This document shows positions 17,636-25,931 of a DNA stretch of 64,000 nucleotides, one piece after another. Every line of letters starts with the position of its first letter. Within the stretch, counting starts at the first letter, position 1. Position numbers and translations under genes: made by a program. Source of the stretch: Alphaproteobacteria bacterium (GTDB taxonomy: Bacteria > Pseudomonadota > Alphaproteobacteria > Micavibrionales > UBA2020); assembly GCA_025934695.1 (NCBI GenBank), contig JAICWS010000001.1:277301-341300 (forward strand), written 5' to 3'. The notes under the pieces are model-generated. The model did no database searches. It had not been told where the DNA came from and was given only the letters and a program-made list of their open reading frames with translations.

Positions 17636-19534
17636 ATGACTGTCATTCAGCTCCCCGACGATAACAAAAAGCCGCTGGCAGAGCGGCTGAAAGCCGTTCT
17701 CGACGGCGACATGGCGGATGCTCGCGACGCGGCCCGCCGCTTTATCTCCCGCCCCAGCATGGCGCCTGTCAGGCCCGACCTTCCCAAGGAAGAATACCGC
17801 GCCAAGACCTTGGAATGGATCGGCGACATGGTGAAGGAAGGTTTCACCTGCCTGCCCTACCCCGCGAAACAGGGCGGCACCGGCGAAGGCAAGAAATACA
17901 TCAATATCGTTGAAATCATCGCCCACCAGGACATGAGCCTCGCCGTCAAGCAGGGCGTCCAGTTCGGCCTGTTCGGCCTCAGCGTCACCAACCTCGGCAC
18001 GCAGAAGCATCACGATAAATACCTGCCCGACATCATGGCGGGCAAGCTGCTTGGCGGCTTCGCCATGACCGAAGTGGGCGGCGGCTCCGACGTCCAGGGC
18101 GTCACGACCGAAGCCGTTTACGATCACGCGACGCGTAGTTTCGTCATCAATACGCCCACCGACAGCGCCAAGAAGGCCTATATCGGCAATGCCGCGCTGC
18201 ATGGCGAGATGATGGTCGTTTTCGCGCAACTAAAGATGACCAAGGACGGCGAAAGCCAGGGCGTGCATGCCTTCCTCGTCCCCATCCGCGACAAGGCTGG
18301 GACTGTCGCGCCGGGCGTCACCGTCGAGGATTGCGGGCATAAAGTCGGACTGAATGGCGTCGACAACGGTTATTTGAGCTTCAAGGACGTAAAAGTGCCC
18401 TATGACGCGCTGCTCGACCGCTTCGCGAACATCGACATGGACGGCAAATACCAGAGCGACATCGAAAAGAAATCGAAGCGTTTCTTCAGGATGATCAGCA
18501 CGCTGGTCACGGGCCGCGTGTTCGTGTCGATGGTGTCTTTGAGCGGCGCAAAGAACGCGCTGGTCTCGGCCATCGACTTCGCCGACAGCCGCAAGGTCTT
18601 CGGCGACACCTTGCTCGACAAGCAGGCCACGCAGTCGCGGCTGTTCCCGCATCTCGCCAATGCCTATGCGCTGCATTTCGCCACGCGCCACCTGGCTGAC
18701 GAGCTGGAAAAAGGCACCAATCCCGATCTCGAAACCATGGCGGCCAGCATCAAGGCGAAATCGTCTGACGCCTCGGTCGAAGTCGTTGACGAAGCGCGCA
18801 AGCTGACGGGCGGCAAGGGTTATATGTCGAACGAGCGTTATGGTGCGCTCCGCAACGACATGGACGTTTTCCGCACTTTCGAGGGCGATAACACGGTCCT
18901 CCGCCTGCTGGTCGCGAAAAACCAGATGTCGCGCCTCGCGAAGAAATTCAGCGACGCCTCCGGGGTGCAGAAGATCGCGAAAAGCATCGCGCTGCAGCTC
19001 AAGGGCAAAATGGCACTGTTCAACGCCAGCTCGTCGAAGACGAACGATGCGCACCTGCTGAGCTCGCATTTCCAGCAGAATATCTTTGCCGCTCGCGAGC
19101 GCGCAATGATGTACGCGCTGAGCGAGAGATACATGGAAATCTCGAAAGCCGAAGGCTCCGCCGTCGCTGCCAACAAATGCCAGGACGATATGCTCGCCTA
19201 TTCCGATGCCTATGCGGAGCGGCTGATGCTGGAACGTTTCGTCAAGGCCTGGAAGGAGCAGCAGGATCCGGAAACGAAAAAGGTCCTCAAGCTCCTCTGT
19301 GACCTATATGCCGTCCATACCATGCGTCAGAACGCGCTGTGGTACGTGGAGAACGGCTTCATGAAGACGGACAAGACCAAGGCCCTGGTCGACCTCGAGC
19401 ACAAGCTGAGCGGGAAGATACGGCCCTATGCGAAGGACCTCGCCGCCGCCTTCGGCGTGCCGGAATCAGTCCTCTCAACGCCGGAGCCGGAGACCAAAAT
19501 CACCTCCGCCCCGAAACCGCCGAAAGCCGCGTGA
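17636..19534 (+). CDS. Acyl-CoA dehydrogenase / acyl-CoA oxidase-like flavoprotein
   Basis: A 632-residue flavoenzyme. 'GGFAMTEVGGGSDVQGVTTEA' is the FAD- and substrate-binding strand block, and 'RTFEGDNTVLRLL' contains the expected catalytic Glu. The length, a C-terminal helical domain after residue 440, and blocks such as 'TQSRLFPHLANAYALHFATRHL' resemble acyl-CoA oxidases and long ACADs more than the 380-residue dehydrogenases. It introduces the alpha-beta double bond in beta-oxidation; whether it reduces O2 or an electron-transfer flavoprotein cannot be told. The tail is Pro/Lys-rich. It stands alone, 190 bp from the divergent SDR. Confidence 0.85.
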   Translation: MTVIQLPDDNKKPLAERLKAVLDGDMADARDAARRFISRPSMAPVRPDLPKEEYRAKTLEWIGDMVKEGFTCLPYPAKQGGTGEGKKYINIVEIIAHQDMSLAVKQGVQFGLFGLSVTNLGTQKHHDKYLPDIMAGKLLGGFAMTEVGGGSDVQGVTTEAVYDHATRSFVINTPTDSAKKAYIGNAALHGEMMVVFAQLKMTKDGESQGVHAFLVPIRDKAGTVAPGVTVEDCGHKVGLNGVDNGYLSFKDVKVPYDALLDRFANIDMDGKYQSDIEKKSKRFFRMISTLVTGRVFVSMVSLSGAKNALVSAIDFADSRKVFGDTLLDKQATQSRLFPHLANAYALHFATRHLADELEKGTNPDLETMAASIKAKSSDASVEVVDEARKLTGGKGYMSNERYGALRNDMDVFRTFEGDNTVLRLLVAKNQMSRLAKKFSDASGVQKIAKSIALQLKGKMALFNASSSKTNDAHLLSSHFQQNIFAARERAMMYALSERYMEISKAEGSAVAANKCQDDMLAYSDAYAERLMLERFVKAWKEQQDPETKKVLKLLCDLYAVHTMRQNALWYVENGFMKTDKTKALVDLEHKLSGKIRPYAKDLAAAFGVPESVLSTPEPETKITSAPKPPKAA

Positions 19535-19674
19535 ACGCGCCGTCTCATTCTGACCCGCGCGTCCCGAATTGAAACCGGTCCGTGTGGTGTGTCCGCGGCG
19601 TAACCCCCTGAAAATAAACCAGATGAAACTGGCGCATCTCTTGCGATGTTTATCGGTATAGAGAGGTTGTTCCG

Positions 19675-19914
19675 ATGAAGGAATTTGTTCGTCAATATGG
19701 AATTATAACGTTCATGTCGGCGCTGACACTGACGATTTTAATCGTTGTGGTCGCGCATGCGGCCAACGTTCGCGTCGGAGCCACCGTTACGTTTATCCGG
19801 ACAGAGAAAATCTCCCTCCAGGGCAGGAGTTTCACCCTGGCAATGGACCAGCCGGGCGCGCCGGTGTATCAGGTCCGGCAAACCGGCAACGAAAAAATCA
19901 TCATCATCGAATGA
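19675..19914 (+). CDS. Small membrane-anchored or secreted protein
   Basis: A 79-residue protein with one hydrophobic segment ('FMSALTLTILIVVVAHAANV') that could be a signal peptide cut after 'AHA' or a membrane anchor. The remaining ~50 residues are beta-rich ('RVGATVTFIRTEKISLQG', 'VYQVRQTGNEKIIIIE'). The RBS-like 'AGAGAGG' lies upstream. It ends 6 bp before the stop of the convergent aconitase gene. Function unknown. Confidence 0.6.
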   Translation: MKEFVRQYGIITFMSALTLTILIVVVAHAANVRVGATVTFIRTEKISLQGRSFTLAMDQPGAPVYQVRQTGNEKIIIIE

Positions 19915-19920
19915 CGGCCA

Positions 19921-21897
19921 TCACTTTCCATGCTTGCTCCGCCAGTAGCTTATATGCCCGCCGGCAAGGATATACTCACGCTCACGCGGCAACAGGTGCT
20001 GCCGGAACTTAAATGTCTTGCCGCCTGATTTTCCCTCGATGCAATCCTGCTCTTTCACCGCCTCCCGAAGATGATCGAAGGTGATGACCTGGCCCTTTTC
20101 AAGGCGGTCATAATCTTCTTCATGCGCGAATTCCAGCGGCAGGACGCCGAAGTTGGCAAGATTGCTCTTGTGAATGCGGGCATAGCTTTTGGCAATGACC
20201 ACGCGCAGTCCGGCAAAGCGCGGCGCCAGCGCGGCGTGCTCGCGGCTCGATCCCTGCCCGTAATTCTTTCCGCCGAGGATGATATGGCCAGCACCATCCC
20301 TGTCCTTCGCCTCGTCGAGCAACTCGTGAGCCCTACGGGCATATGTGGCGTCGATCGTTTCGAAAGCAAACTGGGATATCTTGGGAATATTCGAACGGTA
20401 CGGCAGCACGCGCGCGCCGGCCGGCAGGATTTCGTCCGTTGAAATATTATCGCCGACTTTCAGAAGGACGGGAATCTCCAGCCGGTCGGGCAGCGGCGCC
20501 GTCACGGGAAGCGAATCGATATTAGGTCCTTTGACGAGTTCGCTCTTTCGCGCCTTTTCAACCGGCGGGGGCGGCGTCAGCAGTCCCTTGTCGATGATGG
20601 GGCGTACTGGTTCGATATTGCCCGGCCACTCGATGCCAAGATTTTTCGCGACCGCGCGCGGGTCGGAAATCCTCCCCATCAGCGCGGACGCCGTCGCCGT
20701 TTCGGGGCTGCACAGGTATACGCTGTCTTCCTTCGTGCCACTGCGGCCCGGAAAATTGCGCGGTACGGTGCGCAGGCTGATGCGCCCGGTGGCGGGCGCC
20801 TGTCCCATGCCGATGCAGCCGTTACAGCCGGTCTGATGCAGCCGCGCGCCGGCCTCAATCAGGTCGACCAGCCGCCCGTCGGCCGTCAGCGTGGCGAGGA
20901 GCTGGCACGAGGTCGGATTGATGTCGAAAGATACAATATCCGGCATCCGGCGGCCCTTTACCATGTGCGCGCAGACGGCGAAGTCGCGATAGCCGGGATT
21001 GGCCGAGGAGCCGATATAGCTTTGGTATATCTCCTTCCCCGCCACCTCGTGCACCGGCACGACGTCGCCCGGGCTCGACGGCCGGGCGATGAGCGGCTCG
21101 AGCTTGCTCAAGTCGATTTCTTCGTGGCAATCGTATGTCGCATTCTCGTCCGGGAAAATTTCGCGCCAGTCGCCTTCGCGGCCTTCAGATTTGAGGAACT
21201 TTTTGATCTCGCCGTCCGACGGAAATACGGTGCTCGTCGCGCCGAGTTCCGTTCCCATGTTGGCGATCACGTGACGGTCCATCGCCGTCAGCTTCGCGAG
21301 CCCCGGCCCGTAATATTCGATGATACGGCCGACCGCGCCGTCAACATCGTGCCGCCGCAGCATTTCAAGGATGACGTCTTTCGCGCTGACCCAGGGCGGC
21401 AGCTCGCCCGTTAGCTTCACGCCCCAGAGTTGGGGCATGCGCAGGCGATAAGGCTCGCCCGCCATCGCCATCGCGACATCGAGACCGCCCGCGCCCATGG
21501 CCAGCATGCCGAGGCTGCCCGCCGCCGGCGTATGCGAGTCGGAGCCCAGCAGCGTCTTTCCCGGCGCGCCGAAGCGCTGCATGTGCAGCGGGTGCGAGAC
21601 GCCGTTGCCGGGGCGCGAAAACCATACGCCGTAGCGGCGGCAGGCGCTTTCGAGAAAAAGATGATCGTCGGCGTTTTTATTGTCGGCCTGTATCAGGTTA
21701 TGGTCGACATATTGCGCCGACAGTTCCGTTTTCACGCGGTCGAGTTCCAGGGCCTCGAGCGCGAGCATCACCATGGTGCCGGTGGCATCCTGCGTGAGGG
21801 TCTGGTCGATTTTCAGGGCGATATCCGCGCCGGGCTTCATCTCGCCTTCCACCAGGTGATCTTTGATAATTTTCTGTGCGACGTTCAGGCTGGTCAT
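19921..21897 (-). CDS. Aconitate hydratase (Aquifex-type length)
   Basis: A 658-residue aconitase that isomerises citrate to isocitrate in the TCA cycle. Recognisable blocks are 'HPLHMQRFGAPGKTLLGSDSHTPAAGSLGM', 'GCNGCIGMGQAPATG' with the CxxC cluster ligands, and the C-terminal swivel block 'GGKNYGQGSSREHAAL'. The position that usually reads GSCTN, giving the third cluster Cys, here reads 'IGSSANPGYRDF', so that Cys is Ser. The protein is about 240 residues shorter than AcnA. The start is set at MTSLNVAQKII; the 14 residues upstream do not fit. It stands alone. Confidence 0.85.
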   Translation of the reverse strand: MTSLNVAQKIIKDHLVEGEMKPGADIALKIDQTLTQDATGTMVMLALEALELDRVKTELSAQYVDHNLIQADNKNADDHLFLESACRRYGVWFSRPGNGVSHPLHMQRFGAPGKTLLGSDSHTPAAGSLGMLAMGAGGLDVAMAMAGEPYRLRMPQLWGVKLTGELPPWVSAKDVILEMLRRHDVDGAVGRIIEYYGPGLAKLTAMDRHVIANMGTELGATSTVFPSDGEIKKFLKSEGREGDWREIFPDENATYDCHEEIDLSKLEPLIARPSSPGDVVPVHEVAGKEIYQSYIGSSANPGYRDFAVCAHMVKGRRMPDIVSFDINPTSCQLLATLTADGRLVDLIEAGARLHQTGCNGCIGMGQAPATGRISLRTVPRNFPGRSGTKEDSVYLCSPETATASALMGRISDPRAVAKNLGIEWPGNIEPVRPIIDKGLLTPPPPVEKARKSELVKGPNIDSLPVTAPLPDRLEIPVLLKVGDNISTDEILPAGARVLPYRSNIPKISQFAFETIDATYARRAHELLDEAKDRDGAGHIILGGKNYGQGSSREHAALAPRFAGLRVVIAKSYARIHKSNLANFGVLPLEFAHEEDYDRLEKGQVITFDHLREAVKEQDCIEGKSGGKTFKFRQHLLPREREYILAGGHISYWRSKHGK

Positions 21898-22022
21898 TTG
21901 CGATATTGCGCTTTCAAGCGCCCGTGGTTGGGCCCGCACTCAAACACGATGCGCCGCGATATGCTCCTGTCCCTGATGAGGGAGGGCAATAAAAAAGAGG
22001 GTGTTGCCTGCTGCGATCCGGC

Positions 22023-22799
22023 CTAGCCGAACTTTTTGCCTGGCGGCTTGATCTTCGGATCGGATTTCGGCGGCTGCTTTTCCCAGGCCTCGATGTCGTC
22101 CATCGACTTCTTGAAATCCGGATCATTGGCCATGTCGACGCCATGCGACTGGTACATGGCTTCCATGAAAGCCCTCACTGCGTCCGGGCCGGGATATTTC
22201 CCCGTCTTCGGGTGCGCATAGGCCATGAGCTTGAGGCCATCGCACTTGGGTGCGCCGGGCTGCAGCGGAGGCTGCACGTAGGAAACGGGAATGTCCTTCG
22301 CCCCCAGCCTGTGGGATACGGAGACGCGCGTGGCGGGATCGAAACTGTCCTGGTTGGCGGCGACCTTGGTGGGATCGTTGACCTCGATGAAAACGCCCTT
22401 GAGCACCCCGCCGTTTGCCTCGGCGCGCTCCAGCATCAGCTGCTTGACGCGATCGATCATCACGCGCGCGATGCCCTGGCCCTGCGCGTCCGGCTTGACG
22501 GCGTAATAGGACAAGAGGCCGACATCGGAAATAGAGAAGTAAACGCCGACGCAGATGCCCTTGATGACGGCCTTGTCGGGGTCGCCCAAGTTCTCGCCGA
22601 CGATGACGATATCGTCCTTGCCGCGTTTGAGCCGCGCGCACCATTGCTCCAGGCTTTCGCGTTCCGCGGCGATGGGAAAGGCCGGCAGGTACACTTCGTT
22701 GTAGGCGCGCTTCAGCAGCTTCGCCGACGCAGGATCATCGATGTCGTCAATGATCACGACTTCGTGCTTGCGCGATCTGGGATTGAATTTATCTTTCAC
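22023..22799 (-). CDS. GNAT-family N-acetyltransferase
   Basis: A 258-residue protein. The acetyl-CoA loop is 'AVKPDAQGQGIARVMID', a clear Q/RxxGxG/A motif, preceded by the strand 'DVGLLSYY'. The C-terminal third is longer than in small GNAT enzymes and ends in Pro/Lys-rich sequence. It lies upstream of aconitase on the same strand with a 125-bp gap, so they may be transcribed separately. The acceptor substrate is unknown. It has no close similarity to the three GNAT-like paralogues at 6-8.5 kb. Confidence 0.8.
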   Translation of the reverse strand: MKDKFNPRSRKHEVVIIDDIDDPASAKLLKRAYNEVYLPAFPIAAERESLEQWCARLKRGKDDIVIVGENLGDPDKAVIKGICVGVYFSISDVGLLSYYAVKPDAQGQGIARVMIDRVKQLMLERAEANGGVLKGVFIEVNDPTKVAANQDSFDPATRVSVSHRLGAKDIPVSYVQPPLQPGAPKCDGLKLMAYAHPKTGKYPGPDAVRAFMEAMYQSHGVDMANDPDFKKSMDDIEAWEKQPPKSDPKIKPPGKKFG

Positions 22800-22932
22800 C
22801 TAAGCACTCATGCAGATACATGGACGCCGACGCGAGAGGTTTTTCAAAGAATGAGGTGTATGTAATTTTTATATCGCTTATGCTACGCAGGGTCAATAAT
22901 GCGCCAGGCCCTGTTATGTTATGGAGAGTCCG

Positions 22933-23601
22933 ATGCACGCCAACGACGAGACCGTGACGCTGTCGATTTTTCCCGCGCTGCAGGGCAAGAAGGCCCGCTA
23001 CATCGACATGAATGACTGCGCGCGGCGCGGCAAAAAACAGCCGGCGCGCAGCCGCTACCTGAACGCCGACCTGACCGACCGCGCGCTGCAACGCCTGCAC
23101 CGCCGCTGGGGAGTCGCGACGTCGTTCGGCGGCTATCTGGAGGACCGGAAAGATTTATGGCGCGGCTCGTACCTGAAGCCTGACAGCGCCGTGCACCTCG
23201 CCATCGACATCAACGTCCGGGCCGGGACAGAACTGACGGTAAAATACCCTTCCCGCGTCGAGACGATGGTGCACGATCCCGAACAAAACGGCGGCTGGGG
23301 CGGCGTGGTTTTTTTCCGCCTCGACAAACCCATCGGGAAGATCACCCATTTCCTCTATGCCCACCTCGCCAAGGGTTCGGTCAGGGTCAAGGCGGGTGCT
23401 TCCGTCCATCCCGGAGACATCGTGGCGACGATCGGCCGCTGTCACGAGAATGGCGGCTGGTACGAACATCTTCACGTACAGGCCCTGACACAGGAAGCCT
23501 GGGACAAATTCGGCGGCGACTTGTCGAAGTTCGACGGCTATGGCGCGCAGCCGGCGGGGAAAGAACATCCATATTTCCCGGACCCGATGGGGTTGTTGTA
23601 A
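22933..23601 (+). CDS. M23-like peptidase domain protein
   Basis: A 222-residue protein. Residues 85-190 fit an M23/LytM fold: 'VHLAIDINVRAGTEL' (HxxxD), 'HFLYAHLAKGSV' and 'YEHLHVQAL' (HxH), in the order that binds zinc in Gly-Gly and DD-endopeptidases. The context 'GVATSFGGYLEDRKDLW' precedes it. No signal peptide is visible, which is odd for a cell-wall enzyme, so it may act in the cytosol or on another substrate. ATG 22933 is preferred over 22921 because 'GGAGAG' lies 7 bp before it. A probable ATPase gene follows 27 bp downstream. Confidence 0.75.
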   Translation: MHANDETVTLSIFPALQGKKARYIDMNDCARRGKKQPARSRYLNADLTDRALQRLHRRWGVATSFGGYLEDRKDLWRGSYLKPDSAVHLAIDINVRAGTELTVKYPSRVETMVHDPEQNGGWGGVVFFRLDKPIGKITHFLYAHLAKGSVRVKAGASVHPGDIVATIGRCHENGGWYEHLHVQALTQEAWDKFGGDLSKFDGYGAQPAGKEHPYFPDPMGLL

Positions 23602-23628
23602 AGCCAAGTTCGGGTTCCTGGTCCGACA

Positions 23629-24783
23629 ATGATAACAAAGATCGCCATTGCGGGTTATCGCTCCCTCCGGGACGTCCGGTTCGACCTGGAACGTCTCACC
23701 ATCATTACTGGGCCGAATGGAAGCGGTAAGTCCTCGCTCTACCGGGCGCTGCGCCTGCTCGCGGATGTTGCGCAGGGTCTTATCATCCAGTCATTGGCTG
23801 CCGAGGGCGGTCTCGGCTCGACCTTATGGGCTGGACCCGAAGCCTTCTCGCGCGCCATGAAAAAAGGCGGACAACCTGTACAGGGAACGCTGCGAAAAGA
23901 GCCGATCAGCCTGAAACTTGGCTTCGCCAGCGACGACTATGGCTATGCCATCGATCTCGGGCTCCCGATACCGAATGCGACATCGCTTTTCTCGCACGAT
24001 CCCCACATCAAGGCGGAAGCCCTTTGGGCCGGCCAGTCATTGTCGAGATCCAATGTCTTTGCGGAACGCCACGGACCCGTAGTCCGCATCCGGGATGCAA
24101 AGGGTGCCTGGAACAGCATCACCGGCAAGCTGGCCTCCTACGACAGCATGGTGACGACTTGCGCTGATCCGCGGAATGCCGTGGAATTACTGGCCCTGCG
24201 GGACCGCATGCGCGGCTGGCGTTTTTACGATCACCTGCGCACGGACGGCGACTCCCCCAGCCGGCGCGCGCAGGTCGGCACTTATACCCCGGTCCTGCAT
24301 GGCGATGGAGCGAATCTTGCGGCCGCCATGCAGACGATATTTGAGATCGGCTCTGCAGAGGACCTGGACAATGCAGTTGCCGATGCCTTTGACGGCGCCT
24401 CTGTAAGAGTGAGGGCTGCGGACGGCCTTTTCGAGCTGGAAATGATGCAGCACGGGCTGCTGCGCCCGCTAAAGGCAGCTGAACTGTCGGACGGTACGCT
24501 TCGATATCTTTTGCTGGGCGCCGCGCTGCTGTCACCGCGGCCGCCGGAGCTGATGATCCTGAACGAACCGGAAACCAGCCTGCACCCGGATCTTTTGCCC
24601 GCGCTTGCACGGCTGATTTCGAAAGCAGCGGAACATTCGCAGATTATTATCGTCTCCCACGCGCAGGCACTTGTGTCCGCCCTCGCCTCCCGGAAGGATT
24701 CCAAAACTCTTACCCTGCGAAAGGAACTGGGAGAAACGGTGCTGGACAATGACTATGTGGAATGGGCATGGCCCAAACGCTGA
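23629..24783 (+). CDS. AAA ATPase of the RecF/OLD-like (AAA_21) type
   Basis: A 384-residue ATPase. Walker A is 'IITGPNGSGKSSLYRAL' at about residue 25. 'LSDGTLRYLLLGAALL' is the ABC-type signature region, and Walker B with the D-loop is 'LMILNEPETSLHPDLLPAL', followed by the H-switch 'IIIVSHAQALVSAL'. This is the single-chain ABC-ATPase layout of RecF, SMC and OLD proteins, without a TOPRIM nuclease domain. Such proteins work in DNA repair or as parts of phage-defence systems. It may be co-transcribed with the M23-like gene. No defence partner is visible. Confidence 0.82.
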   Translation: MITKIAIAGYRSLRDVRFDLERLTIITGPNGSGKSSLYRALRLLADVAQGLIIQSLAAEGGLGSTLWAGPEAFSRAMKKGGQPVQGTLRKEPISLKLGFASDDYGYAIDLGLPIPNATSLFSHDPHIKAEALWAGQSLSRSNVFAERHGPVVRIRDAKGAWNSITGKLASYDSMVTTCADPRNAVELLALRDRMRGWRFYDHLRTDGDSPSRRAQVGTYTPVLHGDGANLAAAMQTIFEIGSAEDLDNAVADAFDGASVRVRAADGLFELEMMQHGLLRPLKAAELSDGTLRYLLLGAALLSPRPPELMILNEPETSLHPDLLPALARLISKAAEHSQIIIVSHAQALVSALASRKDSKTLTLRKELGETVLDNDYVEWAWPKR

Positions 24784-24799
24784 TCGAGCCAAGGCGCTT

Positions 24800-25834
24800 T
24801 TAGAAGGCGACGCGCACCCCAACCCTCAGGGGCTTCATGATTTTCGCCTTGCGCTGAAGGACGATGGTCGGCGCGAAAAGCTCTTTTACGCGTTGTTCCA
24901 TTTGCGGGCCGCCCGCGCGCGCGGCGGCATAAAGGTCGGGGCGCGAATGCCCCGGCTCGTCGTAGGCATGGCGTTCATACCGCACATGTGGCGTAAGCTC
25001 CGCGCCGCTGTCGACCAGCAGCTCAAGCGCTTCCGGATTGCCGCTTCCGGCCGCCGCCATCATCGGCGTCATATCACTGCGTGGGCACAGGATGCTGAGG
25101 TTTGAGCCGAGCGCGATCAGTTCCTTCATCATTGCCACGTCGCCTTTGCGCGCGGCCTGGAACAGCGGCGTGTCGAGGCCGAAATCCGCCAGCATGTCGG
25201 GCTTGAAACCCTTTGCCGCCAGCTCCTTCATTTTCGCGATGTCGCCGGTCTCACAAGCCGCCTCGATCTCTTTGGCTTCGGCGAGGCCCGGGCAATAAGG
25301 CGCAAGATAGGGATAGCGGTAAGCGGAAGGTTTTTCATCCGGGCCGATAGCCAGCCCCTTCGCGATCAGCATTTCGACGCAGGCGATCTTCTTTTCCTTG
25401 TCCTCCTGCCCGTTCACGCTGCCGCCGACCGCGGCGCCCATGATACTGGTGCTGAGGAACTTCTGGTCGAGACTATCGGCCCCGTGATCCAGCATGCACT
25501 TCAGCAGCGCCGCGTTGTTGTTCTGCACGGCGCCGGAGAGCGCTGTGCCGTGGCAGTTGTCCTTCAGGTTGATGTTCGCTCCCCGCTCGATCAGCGCGAT
25601 GGCGGGCAGCGTATAACCCCATATTGCGAGGCGCGTCAGGGCCGACCATCCCAGATGGTCCTGCGTGTCGATATCTGCGCCGCGATCGACAAAATTCAGG
25701 AGCGTTCTTGTCAGCTGCCTTTCGAAAGCCTCGCTATGGTCCCACTCGCGCGGAATGGCATTCAGGAACCCGGTGTTGAGTTCGCTGATGCTTGCTTGGC
25801 TGCGGCGGTTATAAAGCCTTGCTAAAAAAGACAT
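24800..25834 (-). CDS. Ankyrin repeat protein
   Basis: A 344-residue protein with about six ankyrin units, for example 'GWSALTRLAIWGYTLPAIALIERGANINLKD', 'ETGDIAKMKELAAKGFKPDM' and 'RSDMTPMMAAAGSGNPEALELLVDSGAE'. The chosen start MSFLARLYNRR removes a 16-residue upstream extension that lacks support. No signal peptide. It converges on the ATPase gene with a 16-bp gap. It is the longest of the five ankyrin proteins here and lacks their coiled-coil tail. Function unknown. Confidence 0.85.
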   Translation of the reverse strand: MSFLARLYNRRSQASISELNTGFLNAIPREWDHSEAFERQLTRTLLNFVDRGADIDTQDHLGWSALTRLAIWGYTLPAIALIERGANINLKDNCHGTALSGAVQNNNAALLKCMLDHGADSLDQKFLSTSIMGAAVGGSVNGQEDKEKKIACVEMLIAKGLAIGPDEKPSAYRYPYLAPYCPGLAEAKEIEAACETGDIAKMKELAAKGFKPDMLADFGLDTPLFQAARKGDVAMMKELIALGSNLSILCPRSDMTPMMAAAGSGNPEALELLVDSGAELTPHVRYERHAYDEPGHSRPDLYAAARAGGPQMEQRVKELFAPTIVLQRKAKIMKPLRVGVRVAF

Positions 25835-25931
25835 TTCTTTACACCCTCGAGCACGTTGAACCGCGCTTTTTGCACCCGGCAACTATAACAGTTCAAAAAT
25901 ATTATGTCAAATAAATAGATATAGCCCTATT

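Noticed and set aside
23629-24783. Full OLD nuclease or Gabija-like defence gene
   Set aside because: No TOPRIM domain and no UvrD-like helicase neighbour; only the ATPase part is seen.
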